A stretch of 64,000 bases of DNA from Syntrophales bacterium (GTDB taxonomy: Bacteria > Desulfobacterota > Syntrophia > Syntrophales > UBA2210). Numbering within the stretch: position 1 is the first letter of the stretch; each line of letters begins with the position of its first letter. The notes under the pieces are model-generated. The model saw only the letters and a program-made list of their open reading frames with translations. It made no database searches and was not told the DNA's origin. Both the position numbers and the translations under genes were made by a program. Below, piece after piece: positions 29,872-37,805 of the stretch. The stretch covers positions 1 through 64,000 of the forward strand of contig JALOBE010000013.1 in assembly GCA_023228425.1 (NCBI GenBank), written 5' to 3'.

Positions 29872-29995
29872 GGCTCGCTTCGTAAAAAGTTTCCCCGTCC
29901 CGGCGCGCGCATCCTGACGAATGAGGTATATCTCGAAGTACGCCGCGGTGACGGAGAATACAGCGCAACGTAATTTCAGGACTTTTTACAATGTC
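29872..29995 (+). repeat. Dispersed intergenic repeat, copy B
   Basis: GGCTCGCTTCGTAAAAAG at the left and GACTTTTTACAATGTC at the right are degenerate inverted ends. The internal GGCGCGCGCATCCTGACGAATGAGG and CTCGAAGTACGCCGC match copies A, C and E. Confidence 0.75.
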
Positions 29996-30009
29996 ATCAA
30001 GAATGAAAG

Positions 30010-30047
30010 CCCCTTCAATGCGAGATGATATATCTCGCATCAAGGGG
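30010..30047. other. Strong hairpin of unknown role upstream of the thi leader
   Basis: CCCCTTCAATGCGAGAT (30010-30026) can pair with ATCTCGCATCAAGGGG (30032-30047), giving a 15-bp stem with a small bulge and a five-base loop. No T-run follows on either strand, so it is not a standard terminator. It may end leftward or rightward transcripts weakly or be part of a repeat. Confidence 0.5.
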
Positions 30048-30242
30048 TTCCAAAGAGTCGGTGGCTGCTCTTTATACCAGAGTCATGAAAAAACAAAAAG
30101 GGTTTTTTGTAAGGAGGGGTCCGTCAAGACACCCTCTCCCTCGTCCGGCTGCCGAAAAATGGGAAACGGACCGGAAGGATGCTTGATTATTCTTCGGGAT
30201 GTGTGGTAAACGTTTAACTCGACTCAAATAACGGAATGAATT

Positions 30243-30317
30243 CAGGGGTGCCGGAACGGCTGAGAAGATACCCTTTGAACCTGACCCGGATAATGCCGGC
30301 GTAGGGAGACCATGATA
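30243..30317 (+). promoter_or_regulatory. TPP (THI-box) riboswitch
   Basis: The conserved core is clear: GGGGTGCC, then GGCTGAGAAGATACCC, TTTGAACCTGACCCGGATAAT and GCCGGCGTAGGGA. CTGAGA and the ACCTGA/GGATAATGCC segments form the pyrimidine- and pyrophosphate-sensing helices. It lies just before a terminator hairpin and the thiN-thiD-thiC operon, so thiamine pyrophosphate should switch off transcription. Confidence 0.95.
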
Positions 30318-30330
30318 TCTTTTTTTCGGT

Positions 30331-30359
30331 GCCCGTCCGGCGTAAGGACGGGCCTTTTT
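30331..30359 (+). terminator. Rho-independent terminator of the TPP riboswitch
   Basis: GCCCGTCC (30331-30338) pairs with GGACGGGC (30346-30353) across a 7-nt loop and is followed by CTTTTTG. It sits between the aptamer and the first gene, as expected for the riboswitch expression platform. Confidence 0.85.
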
Positions 30360-30385
30360 GTTTGAGTCCGCGGATACAGAGGATG

Positions 30386-31036
30386 ATGAATAAAGTCGCA
30401 TTTATTATATCCGGCGGACAGATCGCGGACCCTCAAACCCTTCGCCCATGGCTGGAGAAGGAGCCCGAAGCCGTCATCATATGCGCCGACGGGGGCGCGC
30501 GATATGCCGCGGAAATCGGAATCGTTCCCGCATGTATCGTTGGGGACATGGATTCCATAGACGGAAGTCTGCTTACGTTCTTTCAGGAAAAGGGGAGTGC
30601 CATAGTACGGTACTCGCCGTCCAAGAATGAAACGGACACGGAACTGGCCCTGTCTCACGTCCTCGCGCGCCAGCCCCGGAAAGTGCTTATTTTCGGAGCG
30701 TTGGGAACGCGCATGGACCACAGTCTGGCGAACATATTCCTTCTTGCCGGCGCCGTTCCTCCCGAGGTTGACCTGCGAATCATCGATGAAAGTTGCGAGA
30801 TGGCGTGCGTGACGGATCAAATGCTCCTTCGCGGCGTGGCGGGCCAGACCGTTTCGCTGCTTCCCCTCTCGTCGGTGGTTTCAGGAATCACCCTTCGGGG
30901 ATTCGAGTACCCGCTGACGGAGGGTGTGATAGAAATGGGGAAATCGCTGGGAATCAGCAACCGGCTGTCCGGAACGGAAGGATTCATCGGGCTGAAAACG
31001 GGACGCCTGCTGGTTATCAAAAACAGTGTTCCGTAG
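30386..31036 (+). CDS. thiN: Thiamine diphosphokinase
   Basis: 216 residues. It shows the TPK signatures [23 protein letters not shown], the acidic [14 protein letters not shown] and [18 protein letters not shown]. It transfers pyrophosphate from ATP to thiamine to make TPP, which implies that free thiamine, not thiamine phosphate, is the last intermediate. It is the first gene after the TPP riboswitch. Two adjacent ATGs (30383, 30386) are possible starts just after AGAGG. The frame upstream of them overlaps the terminator and is not used. Confidence 0.88.
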   Translation: MNKVAFIISGGQIADPQTLRPWLEKEPEAVIICADGGARYAAEIGIVPACIVGDMDSIDGSLLTFFQEKGSAIVRYSPSKNETDTELALSHVLARQPRKVLIFGALGTRMDHSLANIFLLAGAVPPEVDLRIIDESCEMACVTDQMLLRGVAGQTVSLLPLSSVVSGITLRGFEYPLTEGVIEMGKSLGISNRLSGTEGFIGLKTGRLLVIKNSVP

Positions 31037-31069
31037 CGGCGGGACCGGCACGAAGTGAAAGGGTAAATC

Positions 31070-31879
31070 ATGTCGAAGACCATAGCGCGAGTGCTTACCA
31101 TAGCGGGATCCGACTCCGGGGGAGGAGCCGGCATCCAGGCGGACATTAAAACCATAACCGCCCTGGGCGGGTTCGGCATGTCTGTCATAACCGCCCTCAC
31201 GGCCCAGAATACGCTCGGCGTCCAGGGAATTTACGAGATTCCCCTTGATTTCGTGGAGCAGCAGTTTGATGCCGTAGCCTCGGATATCGGTGTCGATGCC
31301 GCAAAAACAGGTATGCTCGCCAATGCGGACGTGGTGTGCCTGGTGGCCCGGAAGGTTTCCGGGTACGGCATTACAAACCTTGTCGTCGATCCGGTCATGG
31401 TGGCCAAGGGCGGGGCCCGCCTGATCCATGACGAGGCGAAGGGGGCTCTCATCGAGGCCCTTATTCCCCTGGCGCGGGTGGTGACGCCCAATATTCCCGA
31501 GGCTGAGGTACTGACGGGTCGGGCCATTCTAACAGAAGCCGACATGGGAGATGCCGCCCGGGCAATCGCCGGCCTCGGGGCTCGAAGCGTTCTTGTCAAG
31601 GGCGGCCACAGAAAGGGGAGGGCCCTGGATGTTCTGTATGAAGGTGGAAAATTGTATGAGTTTTCAGCGGACCGTATAGAAACGAATAACACCCATGGCA
31701 CGGGATGTACCCTGTCGGCCGCCATCGCCACGGGACTCGGTATGGGAATGAATGTTCACGACGCCGTGACCGGAGCAAAGGAGTATATAACCAGGGCGAT
31801 CCGATTTTCGCTGTCTCTCGGTGGCGGCCATGGTCCTGTCAATCATGCGGCGGGTGTCGGAGGGAAAGCGTGCGGATGA
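31070..31879 (+). CDS. thiD: Hydroxymethylpyrimidine/phosphomethylpyrimidine kinase
   Basis: 269 residues of the ribokinase-like fold. [19 protein letters not shown] is the substrate-binding N-terminus. [15 protein letters not shown], with the anion hole and catalytic residues, lies near residue 210. It phosphorylates HMP and HMP-P to HMP-PP, the pyrimidine half of thiamine. It follows thiN by 33 nt and precedes thiC, which makes HMP-P, all under the TPP riboswitch. No ThiE domain is fused. Confidence 0.93.
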   Translation: MSKTIARVLTIAGSDSGGGAGIQADIKTITALGGFGMSVITALTAQNTLGVQGIYEIPLDFVEQQFDAVASDIGVDAAKTGMLANADVVCLVARKVSGYGITNLVVDPVMVAKGGARLIHDEAKGALIEALIPLARVVTPNIPEAEVLTGRAILTEADMGDAARAIAGLGARSVLVKGGHRKGRALDVLYEGGKLYEFSADRIETNNTHGTGCTLSAAIATGLGMGMNVHDAVTGAKEYITRAIRFSLSLGGGHGPVNHAAGVGGKACG

Positions 31880-31906
31880 TATGCCGTGAAAGGAATGGTA
31901 AAGACA

Positions 31907-33202
31907 ATGACACAACTTGAACAGGCGCGTGGAGGGATCATTTCGGACGAAATGGCATTCTGTGCCGGTGTGGAGGGAGTCTCCCCCGAATATATCAGGC
32001 AGGGTGTTGAACAGGGGACCATCGTGGTGGTGCGTAACAGGGTTCACGGGACCGTCGATCCCTGCGCCATTGGAAAGGGACTTCGCACCAAGATCAACGC
32101 GAATGTGGGGACGTCGCGGGATCGTGTCGACCTTGACCTGGAGGTGGAAAAGGTTGTAACCGCCGCCCGGTACGGTGCTGATGCCGTCATGGACCTTTCC
32201 ACCGGCGGAGACCTGCGACGCATCCGGAAAACCATACTGGGGGCCTCTCCCGTCGTGATGGGGACGGTTCCCATATACCAGGCAGCCACGTTCATGCTGG
32301 ACCGGAAGAGAGCTATCGTTGAGATGAGTGCTGACGATATGTTCAATGTCTGTGAGGAAAACGGTGCCGATGGGGTCGATTTTATCACCGTTCATTGCGG
32401 TGTCACGCGTCAGAGCGTGTCCTGTGTTGAGGAACAGGGACGCCTGCTCGGTATCGTCAGCAGGGGCGGCAGCATTCTTTCCCGGTGGATGAAATTCAAC
32501 AACCGGGAAAACCCGCTGTACGAAGAGTACGATCGCCTGCTGGAAATCGTAAAGCAGTATGACATGGTGCTGAGCCTTGGCGACGGTCTCCGCCCGGGAT
32601 GCCTTGCCGATGCCACCGACCGGGGCCAGATCCAGGAACTGATTCTCCTGGGAGAATTGACGAAGCGGGCACGAGATTACGGTGTCCAGGTCATAATCGA
32701 GGGACCGGGGCATGTCCCCCTCAAAGAGATCGAGACCAATGTGGCGCTTCAGAAAAGCCTTTGCGGGGAAGTACCATTCTACGTTCTGGGGCCGCTTCCC
32801 ACCGATATCGTCCCAGGCTACGATCACATCACATCCGCCATCGGCGGGGCTGTCGCCGGCGCCGCGGGAGCGGATTTTCTCTGCTATGTGACGCCGGCGG
32901 AACATCTGAAGCTGCCCACCCTGGATGACGTGAGGGAAGGCGTTGTCGCGTCGAGGATCGCCGCCCATATTGCCGACATCGCCAAGGGTCTGCCGGGAGC
33001 CGTCGATCGTGACCATGCCATGGCCCGTTACCGCGGGGAGTTCGACTGGGAGGGGCAGATCCGTGTTGCCCTTGATCCCCTTCGTGCCGCCGCTCTGCTT
33101 GAAAAGAGCGGGAGTGCCGCCGATGAGGGCTGCACCATGTGCGGCGAATTCTGTGCCATCAAACTGGGCAAGGGGCGTCTGGACGCCGGACATGATGCCT
33201 GA
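31907..33202 (+). CDS. thiC: Phosphomethylpyrimidine synthase
   Basis: About 431 residues from MTQLEQARGGIISDEM. The frame is open from a GTG at 31886. The TIM-barrel core has the conserved MDLSTGG, VPIYQAA, ITVHCGVTRQS, SRGGSILSRWM and EGPGHVPL segments. The C-terminal cluster motif reads GCTMCGEFCAIKLGKG, a CxxCxxxC spacing one residue shorter than the textbook CX2CX4C. ThiC converts aminoimidazole ribotide to HMP-P by radical SAM chemistry. The operon and riboswitch argue for thiamine rather than for a benzimidazole-making paralogue. It is the short form usual in anaerobes. Confidence 0.9.
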   Translation: MTQLEQARGGIISDEMAFCAGVEGVSPEYIRQGVEQGTIVVVRNRVHGTVDPCAIGKGLRTKINANVGTSRDRVDLDLEVEKVVTAARYGADAVMDLSTGGDLRRIRKTILGASPVVMGTVPIYQAATFMLDRKRAIVEMSADDMFNVCEENGADGVDFITVHCGVTRQSVSCVEEQGRLLGIVSRGGSILSRWMKFNNRENPLYEEYDRLLEIVKQYDMVLSLGDGLRPGCLADATDRGQIQELILLGELTKRARDYGVQVIIEGPGHVPLKEIETNVALQKSLCGEVPFYVLGPLPTDIVPGYDHITSAIGGAVAGAAGADFLCYVTPAEHLKLPTLDDVREGVVASRIAAHIADIAKGLPGAVDRDHAMARYRGEFDWEGQIRVALDPLRAAALLEKSGSAADEGCTMCGEFCAIKLGKGRLDAGHDA

Positions 33203-33240
33203 CGGCGGTGGTTCCCATGACAGAACAGGGGCAACGGGGC

Positions 33241-34110
33241 ATGGACGACGGGATTCTCGTATTCATTGATTATTCCGGGACGCTTTGTTTCGATTCGGTG
33301 CGATTCGGCACCCCTGGAGTTCTGATGAAAGAGCTGATTTCTTCCGGCCTCCACGGACTCGGGGTCAGAGATACCGATTTTTTCTGGGAGCGGATCATAC
33401 ATCCTGTCTGGGCTGAAGGGAGTACCACCGGCGCAGGCTACGGGGCGCTCATGGAGAGGCAATTAAAGGAAACCCTGCCGATGCCGGTTCCGAAAGATGA
33501 TCTCCGGCGGGCCGTGATGTCCTTTACCGGGCGGTACTTCGGTTCCTTTCGCGTGGATCCGAAGTGGAAAAGCTCCCTCTGTAGTCTTCGGAACAACCCG
33601 GCAACCTCCGTGGTGGTCGTTACGGACCATTACGCCGAAGCAACCAAGGCTGTTATCGAATCCTTCAGGACACTCGGCCTGGAAGCCCGGGCACTTGGAA
33701 CCAGGCCCCCAAAGGGTCCTGAAGGAGCCGGCAGGACACCCTTTCTGGTGGCCAACTCAGCGGACCTGGGATGGATAAAAGCGGACCGGCGCTTCTGGGA
33801 ACTGCTTCGTGCCTCGGTACCCTGTTACCGAAACTGTGCCACACTCCTGGTCGACGATTTCGGCTTCAATGAAGCGGGGGGAAGCGACTACGGGACATGG
33901 CCGCGGGTGCTGGAACGGCGGTTCCAGACGGTTGCCCTGGTTGAAGATGTTTTTGGATCACCTCCGCGGGTCGTTACGTTTTTTGCCGACCGGACGACCG
34001 GATACCGTGGAGATGGATCCGGATCCCCGGCGCTTGTCCGTTCCCTGGGAGAGGTGATTCGGGACGTTGAACGGGTTGTTTCTACAGAGTATCGGTCGAT
34101 CTGTTCGTGA
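33241..34110 (+). CDS. HAD-superfamily-like protein at the end of the thi operon
   Basis: About 289 residues from MDDGILVFIDYSGTL, with AGGGG eight bases upstream. ATG 33217 and GTG 33208 are longer alternatives. The N-terminal IDYSGTL resembles HAD motif I, with the nucleophilic Asp kept but Ser in place of the second Asp. SVVVVTDHYAE could be motif II and CATLLVDDFGFNEAGG motif IV. It lies 38 nt after thiC on the same strand, so it should be riboswitch-controlled. A role in dephosphorylating thiamine phosphate, needed if ThiN is the last enzyme, is attractive but only inferred. Its end overlaps the convergent CoA-binding gene by 29 nt. Confidence 0.65.
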   Translation: MDDGILVFIDYSGTLCFDSVRFGTPGVLMKELISSGLHGLGVRDTDFFWERIIHPVWAEGSTTGAGYGALMERQLKETLPMPVPKDDLRRAVMSFTGRYFGSFRVDPKWKSSLCSLRNNPATSVVVVTDHYAEATKAVIESFRTLGLEARALGTRPPKGPEGAGRTPFLVANSADLGWIKADRRFWELLRASVPCYRNCATLLVDDFGFNEAGGSDYGTWPRVLERRFQTVALVEDVFGSPPRVVTFFADRTTGYRGDGSGSPALVRSLGEVIRDVERVVSTEYRSICS

Positions 34111-35479
34111 GCTTCCCGTATTCCCACATGCGGGCAAAGACCGTCAAACCCTGCTCGGGAAAGGTGAAGACCGGCAGCTTTCGCTCCATCATGAAATCAC
34201 GGCACTGGGACATGTCATCGACTCCGCCCAAGAAGGTAAAGAACACAGGCTTTCGAGCCTTCGAGGCGACCATGTCGGCCAGGGAACGAATCATCACGGT
34301 ACCGAATGCCGCGAAACCGATGAAAAGAATGCCGTCCACACCGTCATCGTCGAGGAGGGCGCCGACAATCTCCAGGGATGTTTTTTCAAAACCGTGAATC
34401 ATCATGTCCGGGAAAATGTCAACGGGGTTTTTTCGTTTCGACTTCGATGAGATGACGGAGCCCAGACGGTCGATGGTTTCCGACGCGAAAGCTGTCAGGA
34501 GAAGACCCTCGTCCGAAGCCCTGTCGATTGCCATGATTGCCTGAGCTCCACTGAAGGTTACCACGGCGATCCGGTTGCCCCGGGGTACCGGGGCCCATTG
34601 AAAGCCCATGATCATGGCCAGAAGCTCGTCAATCCCGTCCGCGCGAAGAACACCCACCTGACGCAGCGCCCCGTCCAGGACGGCGTCATTCACGGCGAGG
34701 CTGCCCGTGTGGGTGGCCGTGGCTGTGCTTCCCGCTTCACTTCGTCCGCCCTTGAGGATGATGACCGGTTTCTCGAGGACGGCCTTCCGGGCCTCATCCA
34801 GAAAACGTCTTCCGTCGCGGATGTCTTCGAGATACATGCCGATGATCCGGGTCTGTTCGTCCCGGGCCAGATATTCCAAGGCGTCGCTTTCGTCGACGTC
34901 GACCTTGTTTCCCAGGCCCAGGGCCTTGGAAATCCTGTAGACGGGCCAGGTACACATGTACATGAGCAATGCTCCCACGAAAATGCCCGACTGGGCGGCA
35001 AATCCCACGGATCCCGGCATCATCATGGTTGAGTCCGCGACATAGGACGTGGTCATCCCTGTTTCCGTATTCACCAGCCCCAGTGTGTTCGGTCCGAATC
35101 CCCGCATGTTGGAATCCCGGAGTATGGTACGGACTTCCTCCTGGATGGCCTGTCCTGTTCCGTCCCCCTCAGAGAAACCCTCCGAGCTGATCACCACCCC
35201 CTTGACACCCTTCCGCGCGCAGGACTTCAATGCTTCCGGGACCGCCTCGGGGGGAATGATAATAGAGGCGATATCCACGTCGAAGGGAACCTCTTCTATC
35301 GATCGATACAGGGGTACCCCATTGAATTCGCCGCCACCGGGATTGACGCCGGCGATCCTTCCCGTGAAGCCCGTGTTCCGGAGCGTCGCTATAAGCATGG
35401 AGCCCGGTTTGAACGGGTTTTCGGAAGCGCCGAATATAGCTATGTTTTTTGATGCCAGTACCTTCGCAATGGATCGCAT
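34082..35479 (-). CDS. Acyl-CoA synthetase (ADP-forming) alpha-subunit-like CoA-binding protein
   Basis: About 465 residues from MRSIAKVLASKNIAIFGASENPFKPG, with GAGGAG eight bases before the ATG. It has a CoA-binding Rossmann domain, a succinyl-CoA ligase-like region (GPNTLGLVNTETGM, AAQSGIFVGALL) and a segment ATATHTGSLA. An Asp/Asn-type third domain follows. It matches the alpha part of ADP-forming acetyl-CoA synthetases, which conserve energy from acyl-CoA as ATP. The ATP-grasp beta part is neither fused nor adjacent, so the partner must lie elsewhere. Confidence 0.8.
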   Translation of the reverse strand: MRSIAKVLASKNIAIFGASENPFKPGSMLIATLRNTGFTGRIAGVNPGGGEFNGVPLYRSIEEVPFDVDIASIIIPPEAVPEALKSCARKGVKGVVISSEGFSEGDGTGQAIQEEVRTILRDSNMRGFGPNTLGLVNTETGMTTSYVADSTMMMPGSVGFAAQSGIFVGALLMYMCTWPVYRISKALGLGNKVDVDESDALEYLARDEQTRIIGMYLEDIRDGRRFLDEARKAVLEKPVIILKGGRSEAGSTATATHTGSLAVNDAVLDGALRQVGVLRADGIDELLAMIMGFQWAPVPRGNRIAVVTFSGAQAIMAIDRASDEGLLLTAFASETIDRLGSVISSKSKRKNPVDIFPDMMIHGFEKTSLEIVGALLDDDGVDGILFIGFAAFGTVMIRSLADMVASKARKPVFFTFLGGVDDMSQCRDFMMERKLPVFTFPEQGLTVFARMWEYGKLTNRSTDTL

Positions 35480-35673
35480 GGGTCGACTCCTCACAATATC
35501 AGGTGTTATGTTCCGGGGAAACCTTCCAGTGACCTTCGATACTACATTTGCAGCCCGTCGTCCAGTCAAAGGTCAATCCGGGCGGGGAATTCAGCGAATG
35601 GACTGTGTGCTGTTTCCGATTGATTTCACCCGGTCTCCGGGGTACTCTTCACCGATGACGACGGGGTGAATCG

Positions 35674-35811
35674 ATGACTCCTCAGATTATGACGGTTCTG
35701 ATCATGTCCCCCGGAGGATACAGCAACAGGGATTTCATGAAAGTCGGGATGGCCGTGACGGTTCTGTACCTGGTTGCGGTGATCCTTTTTGTCTATTGCT
35801 TCCATTTCTGA
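35674..35811 (+). pseudogene. C-terminal remnant of an SLC13/DASS-type anion transporter
   Basis: A 45-codon frame ends VLIMSPGGYSNRDFMKVGM followed by a hydrophobic helix (AVTVLYLVAVILFVYCF). The GPGGY..DF.KVG pattern followed by a final helix is the typical C-terminus of divalent-anion/sodium symporters. A stop lies 15 nt upstream of the ATG and no transporter body is present, so this looks like the last piece of a lost gene. It could alternatively be a small membrane protein. Confidence 0.45.
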
Positions 35812-35868
35812 CAGTACCGGTCCCTCAAGGCAAGGCAGCAAAACCTTCTTCACGGAGGAGACAGAAAA

Positions 35869-35898
35869 GGGCCGGAAGCGGCTGTCTGCTTCCGGCCC
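35869..35898 (-). terminator. Intrinsic terminator of the atpE-like/Cache operon
   Basis: GGGCCGGAAGC (35869-35879) and GCTTCCGGCCC (35888-35898) form an 11-bp stem with an 8-nt loop. Read leftward it is followed by TTTTCTG. It lies 38 nt past the stop of the Cache protein gene. Confidence 0.8.
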
Positions 35899-35935
35899 AC
35901 TGGTATTTCCGGGACATCTCCGTCACCGGCGTTGT

Positions 35936-37240
35936 TTAATCGTCATCGTCGTCATAGTCGGGAGGATTCAATGACTCCTCGGGGATCTCCGACTCTATGG
36001 ACCGGGTTATACCCCGGGCGAGGATCGAAGAAATCAGGAAGAGCAGGACCACCGAGATGACGATTATCAGAATTATCGTTGTCATCCAGGCCCGCGACTC
36101 CTCGTCGATTTTCGCGGCTGCCGCGAGGGCCTGTTCATTGAACTTGTCCACGTTGACCGACAGTGCCACCCACCCGAAGCCGCCCGGTTCGGGGAAGAAT
36201 TGGGAATAGTAGCCGATGGGCGCGTAGGAGACTATTTTTTGATGGCCTGCGAAGGTGTACACCCTGGTTCCGGCGTTACCTGCCGCCGCGTCGCTCGCCA
36301 CGAGGGGAAGTTCAGGATCGATAAAACCCATGAGGTTTATGTTGAGAATTTCTTCCCCCCGCCCGGACATCTCGTCGGCAGTCTCTTTCGTCAGAGGAGG
36401 AACGGGTGTTCCGTCCGGGTAGAGACCGACGATATGAGAGTCCACGGGATGGGCAATCATGAAATCCCTGTGATCGACCATGTAGGCATAGTTACCCGTG
36501 GTGGCATCCGCTTCAAGCACTGAACCGGTCTCCGTGGGAATGACGTTGTCGGTAAACTTTGTGAGATGTCGTGAGTCCAGGGCAAGGGTAATCAGCCCCG
36601 AAAATCCCTGCTGATCAAAGACCGGTGTGGCAATGCGTATGATTCCGTCAAATCTCCGCCCCTTTTCAAAAGAGTCCCTGTCCACGTACCATCCCGTCAA
36701 GGTTGACATGTAGACGTCCGCCTTTTGAAGAGTTTGTGCCTTGGCGAAATAATTTTCCGATTTGTAGGTGGTGTTCGCGGGATCACTGACATTTACCAGC
36801 TGGGCCTCGGGAACCACCGAGCCGTCGACTATCTTGATGAGTTCCTTTCCACTCCGGTCGATGAGAGCCATTTCACGGTACAGCGGGACGAGCGCCCTGA
36901 CAACGGATCCGTCTCGCTTCACCCAAAGAGCCTGCCTGTTTGTCTGCACGAACTCCTTGTAGGTCTCAGCGGTTGTAGGAAGGATCGTGGCGACCAGCGC
37001 GTCTTTTTCAACTTGTTTCAGAAAATCGGCGACACTGTTTGCTATCGACACGGAACGGGTTTCCAGCGACTGCTGAAATTTTTCGTCGAGGGCCGAAATG
37101 GTCCCTATCTTTGACGTTTCCCCTAACTGTAGAATACTGTTGGCGATGAAAAATGCCATTAATACCAAGGGGATGACGATAAGCAGGAAGAAAAGTCTTG
37201 ATACGGTGAAAAACTGCTTACCTTGTTCTTTTTTTGTCAT
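35936..37240 (-). CDS. Double-Cache membrane sensor protein without an output domain
   Basis: 434 residues. There is a membrane helix at about 15-35 and a large extracytoplasmic region of about 350 residues with dCache features (FAKAQTLQKADVYMSTLTGWYVDRDS, FDGIIRIATPVFDQQGFSGLITLALD, NYAYMVDHRDFMIAHP). A second helix lies at about 388-412. The short cytoplasmic tail ends PPDYDDDDD. Cache proteins normally continue into HAMP, kinase or methyl-accepting domains, and here nothing follows. It lies 57 nt downstream of the c-subunit gene on the same strand, with AGGGGG before its ATG. It is inferred to pass a ligand signal through a partner protein. Confidence 0.82.
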   Translation of the reverse strand: MTKKEQGKQFFTVSRLFFLLIVIPLVLMAFFIANSILQLGETSKIGTISALDEKFQQSLETRSVSIANSVADFLKQVEKDALVATILPTTAETYKEFVQTNRQALWVKRDGSVVRALVPLYREMALIDRSGKELIKIVDGSVVPEAQLVNVSDPANTTYKSENYFAKAQTLQKADVYMSTLTGWYVDRDSFEKGRRFDGIIRIATPVFDQQGFSGLITLALDSRHLTKFTDNVIPTETGSVLEADATTGNYAYMVDHRDFMIAHPVDSHIVGLYPDGTPVPPLTKETADEMSGRGEEILNINLMGFIDPELPLVASDAAAGNAGTRVYTFAGHQKIVSYAPIGYYSQFFPEPGGFGWVALSVNVDKFNEQALAAAAKIDEESRAWMTTIILIIVISVVLLFLISSILARGITRSIESEIPEESLNPPDYDDDDD

Positions 37241-37297
37241 TTCTTTTTCCCCCTACCTCGTTGTAAGTTAGCGATGTCTGTTTGGCGAAATTCCGTT

Positions 37298-37675
37298 TCA
37301 GCCCAAAAAGACTCTCGTGAAGGGGTTTGCGAAAAGCAGCACGAGCGCGACAACGAGTGCGTAAATGGCAACGGCCTCTGCCATGGCCATACCAACGAGC
37401 ATGGTGATGAGGATTTTACCCTGGACGCCGGGATTCCTTCCGACAGCGCTACAGGCCCCGCTCGCCGCGGTACCGATACCGGACCCGGCGCCGATGGCTC
37501 CGAAACCCATGGAGATGCCTGCTCCAAGCATGGCTCCAAAGGCAAAAATAGCCTTCGTGTAAGGTGCTCCATCGGAGGGGATTATATCGCCCGCAAAGGC
37601 AAATGGCGCGGTTGCCCATAATACGAAAACAGCCGCCAATAATCCAAAGAGCAATTTCTGTGATGTGCCTTTCAT
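37298..37675 (-). CDS. atpE: Orphan F0-type ATP synthase subunit c (proteolipid)
   Basis: 125 residues from MKGTSQKLLFGLL, with AGGAG eight bases upstream. The N-terminus looks like a cleavable signal peptide (cut after AFA, near residue 28). It is followed by two glycine-rich helices with the polar loop GRNPG (about 79-83) and the ion-binding carboxylate Glu100 in GMAMAEAVAIYAL. The residues after Glu100 are Ala-Val, lacking the Ser/Thr of Na+ types, so H+ coupling is more likely. No other ATP synthase gene is near. A sigma-54 promoter lies 115-130 nt upstream and a Cache protein follows. It may be the sole housekeeping c-subunit or a specialised duplicate. Confidence 0.85.
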   Translation of the reverse strand: MKGTSQKLLFGLLAAVFVLWATAPFAFAGDIIPSDGAPYTKAIFAFGAMLGAGISMGFGAIGAGSGIGTAASGACSAVGRNPGVQGKILITMLVGMAMAEAVAIYALVVALVLLFANPFTRVFLG

Positions 37676-37789
37676 TCCGGTATCTCCTTTCTCTTTACCC
37701 TGACGTGTAGTTGTGCTGCGACCGGGAATCATGGGGTTCTCGGAGAACATTCGCGATTCCCGTCTCGCTCATGTGTTACCCTAGACTTC

Positions 37790-37805
37790 AGCAAACTGCG
37801 TGCCA
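37790..37805 (-). promoter_or_regulatory. Sigma-54 (-24/-12) promoter of the atpE-like gene
   Basis: Read leftward the site is TGGCACGCAGTTTGCT. The GG of the -24 box and the GC of the -12 box are exactly ten bases apart, and it matches TGGCACG-N4-TTGCW fully. The predicted start is near 37779, about 100 nt before the atpE-like ATG. An NtrC-type activator is encoded next door, divergently. Confidence 0.85.

Larger units (their letters stand above)
29636..30242. other. Gene-free, repeat-rich stretch upstream of the thi riboswitch
   Basis: It contains the left arm of a dispersed repeat (29702-29752), a palindromic TCATTTCGA element (29759-29859), dispersed repeat copy B (29872-29995) and a hairpin at 30010-30047. 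The rest holds no credible ORF. The thi operon promoter should lie in 30100-30235, with TTGATT near 30183 only a weak candidate. Confidence 0.55.

Noticed and set aside
31664..33193. Long minus-strand open frame (509 codons) opposite thiD/thiC
   Set aside because: It lies antisense to two well-recognised thiamine genes and resembles no protein. It is a by-product of GC-rich codon use.
35626..35853. Minus-strand 75-codon frame overlapping the transporter remnant
   Set aside because: His- and Ser-rich low-information sequence antisense to the remnant, with no ribosome site.
37298..37675. Na+-specific c-subunit
   Set aside because: The residues after the conserved Glu are Ala-Val instead of Ser/Thr, so the usual Na+ ligand set is incomplete.
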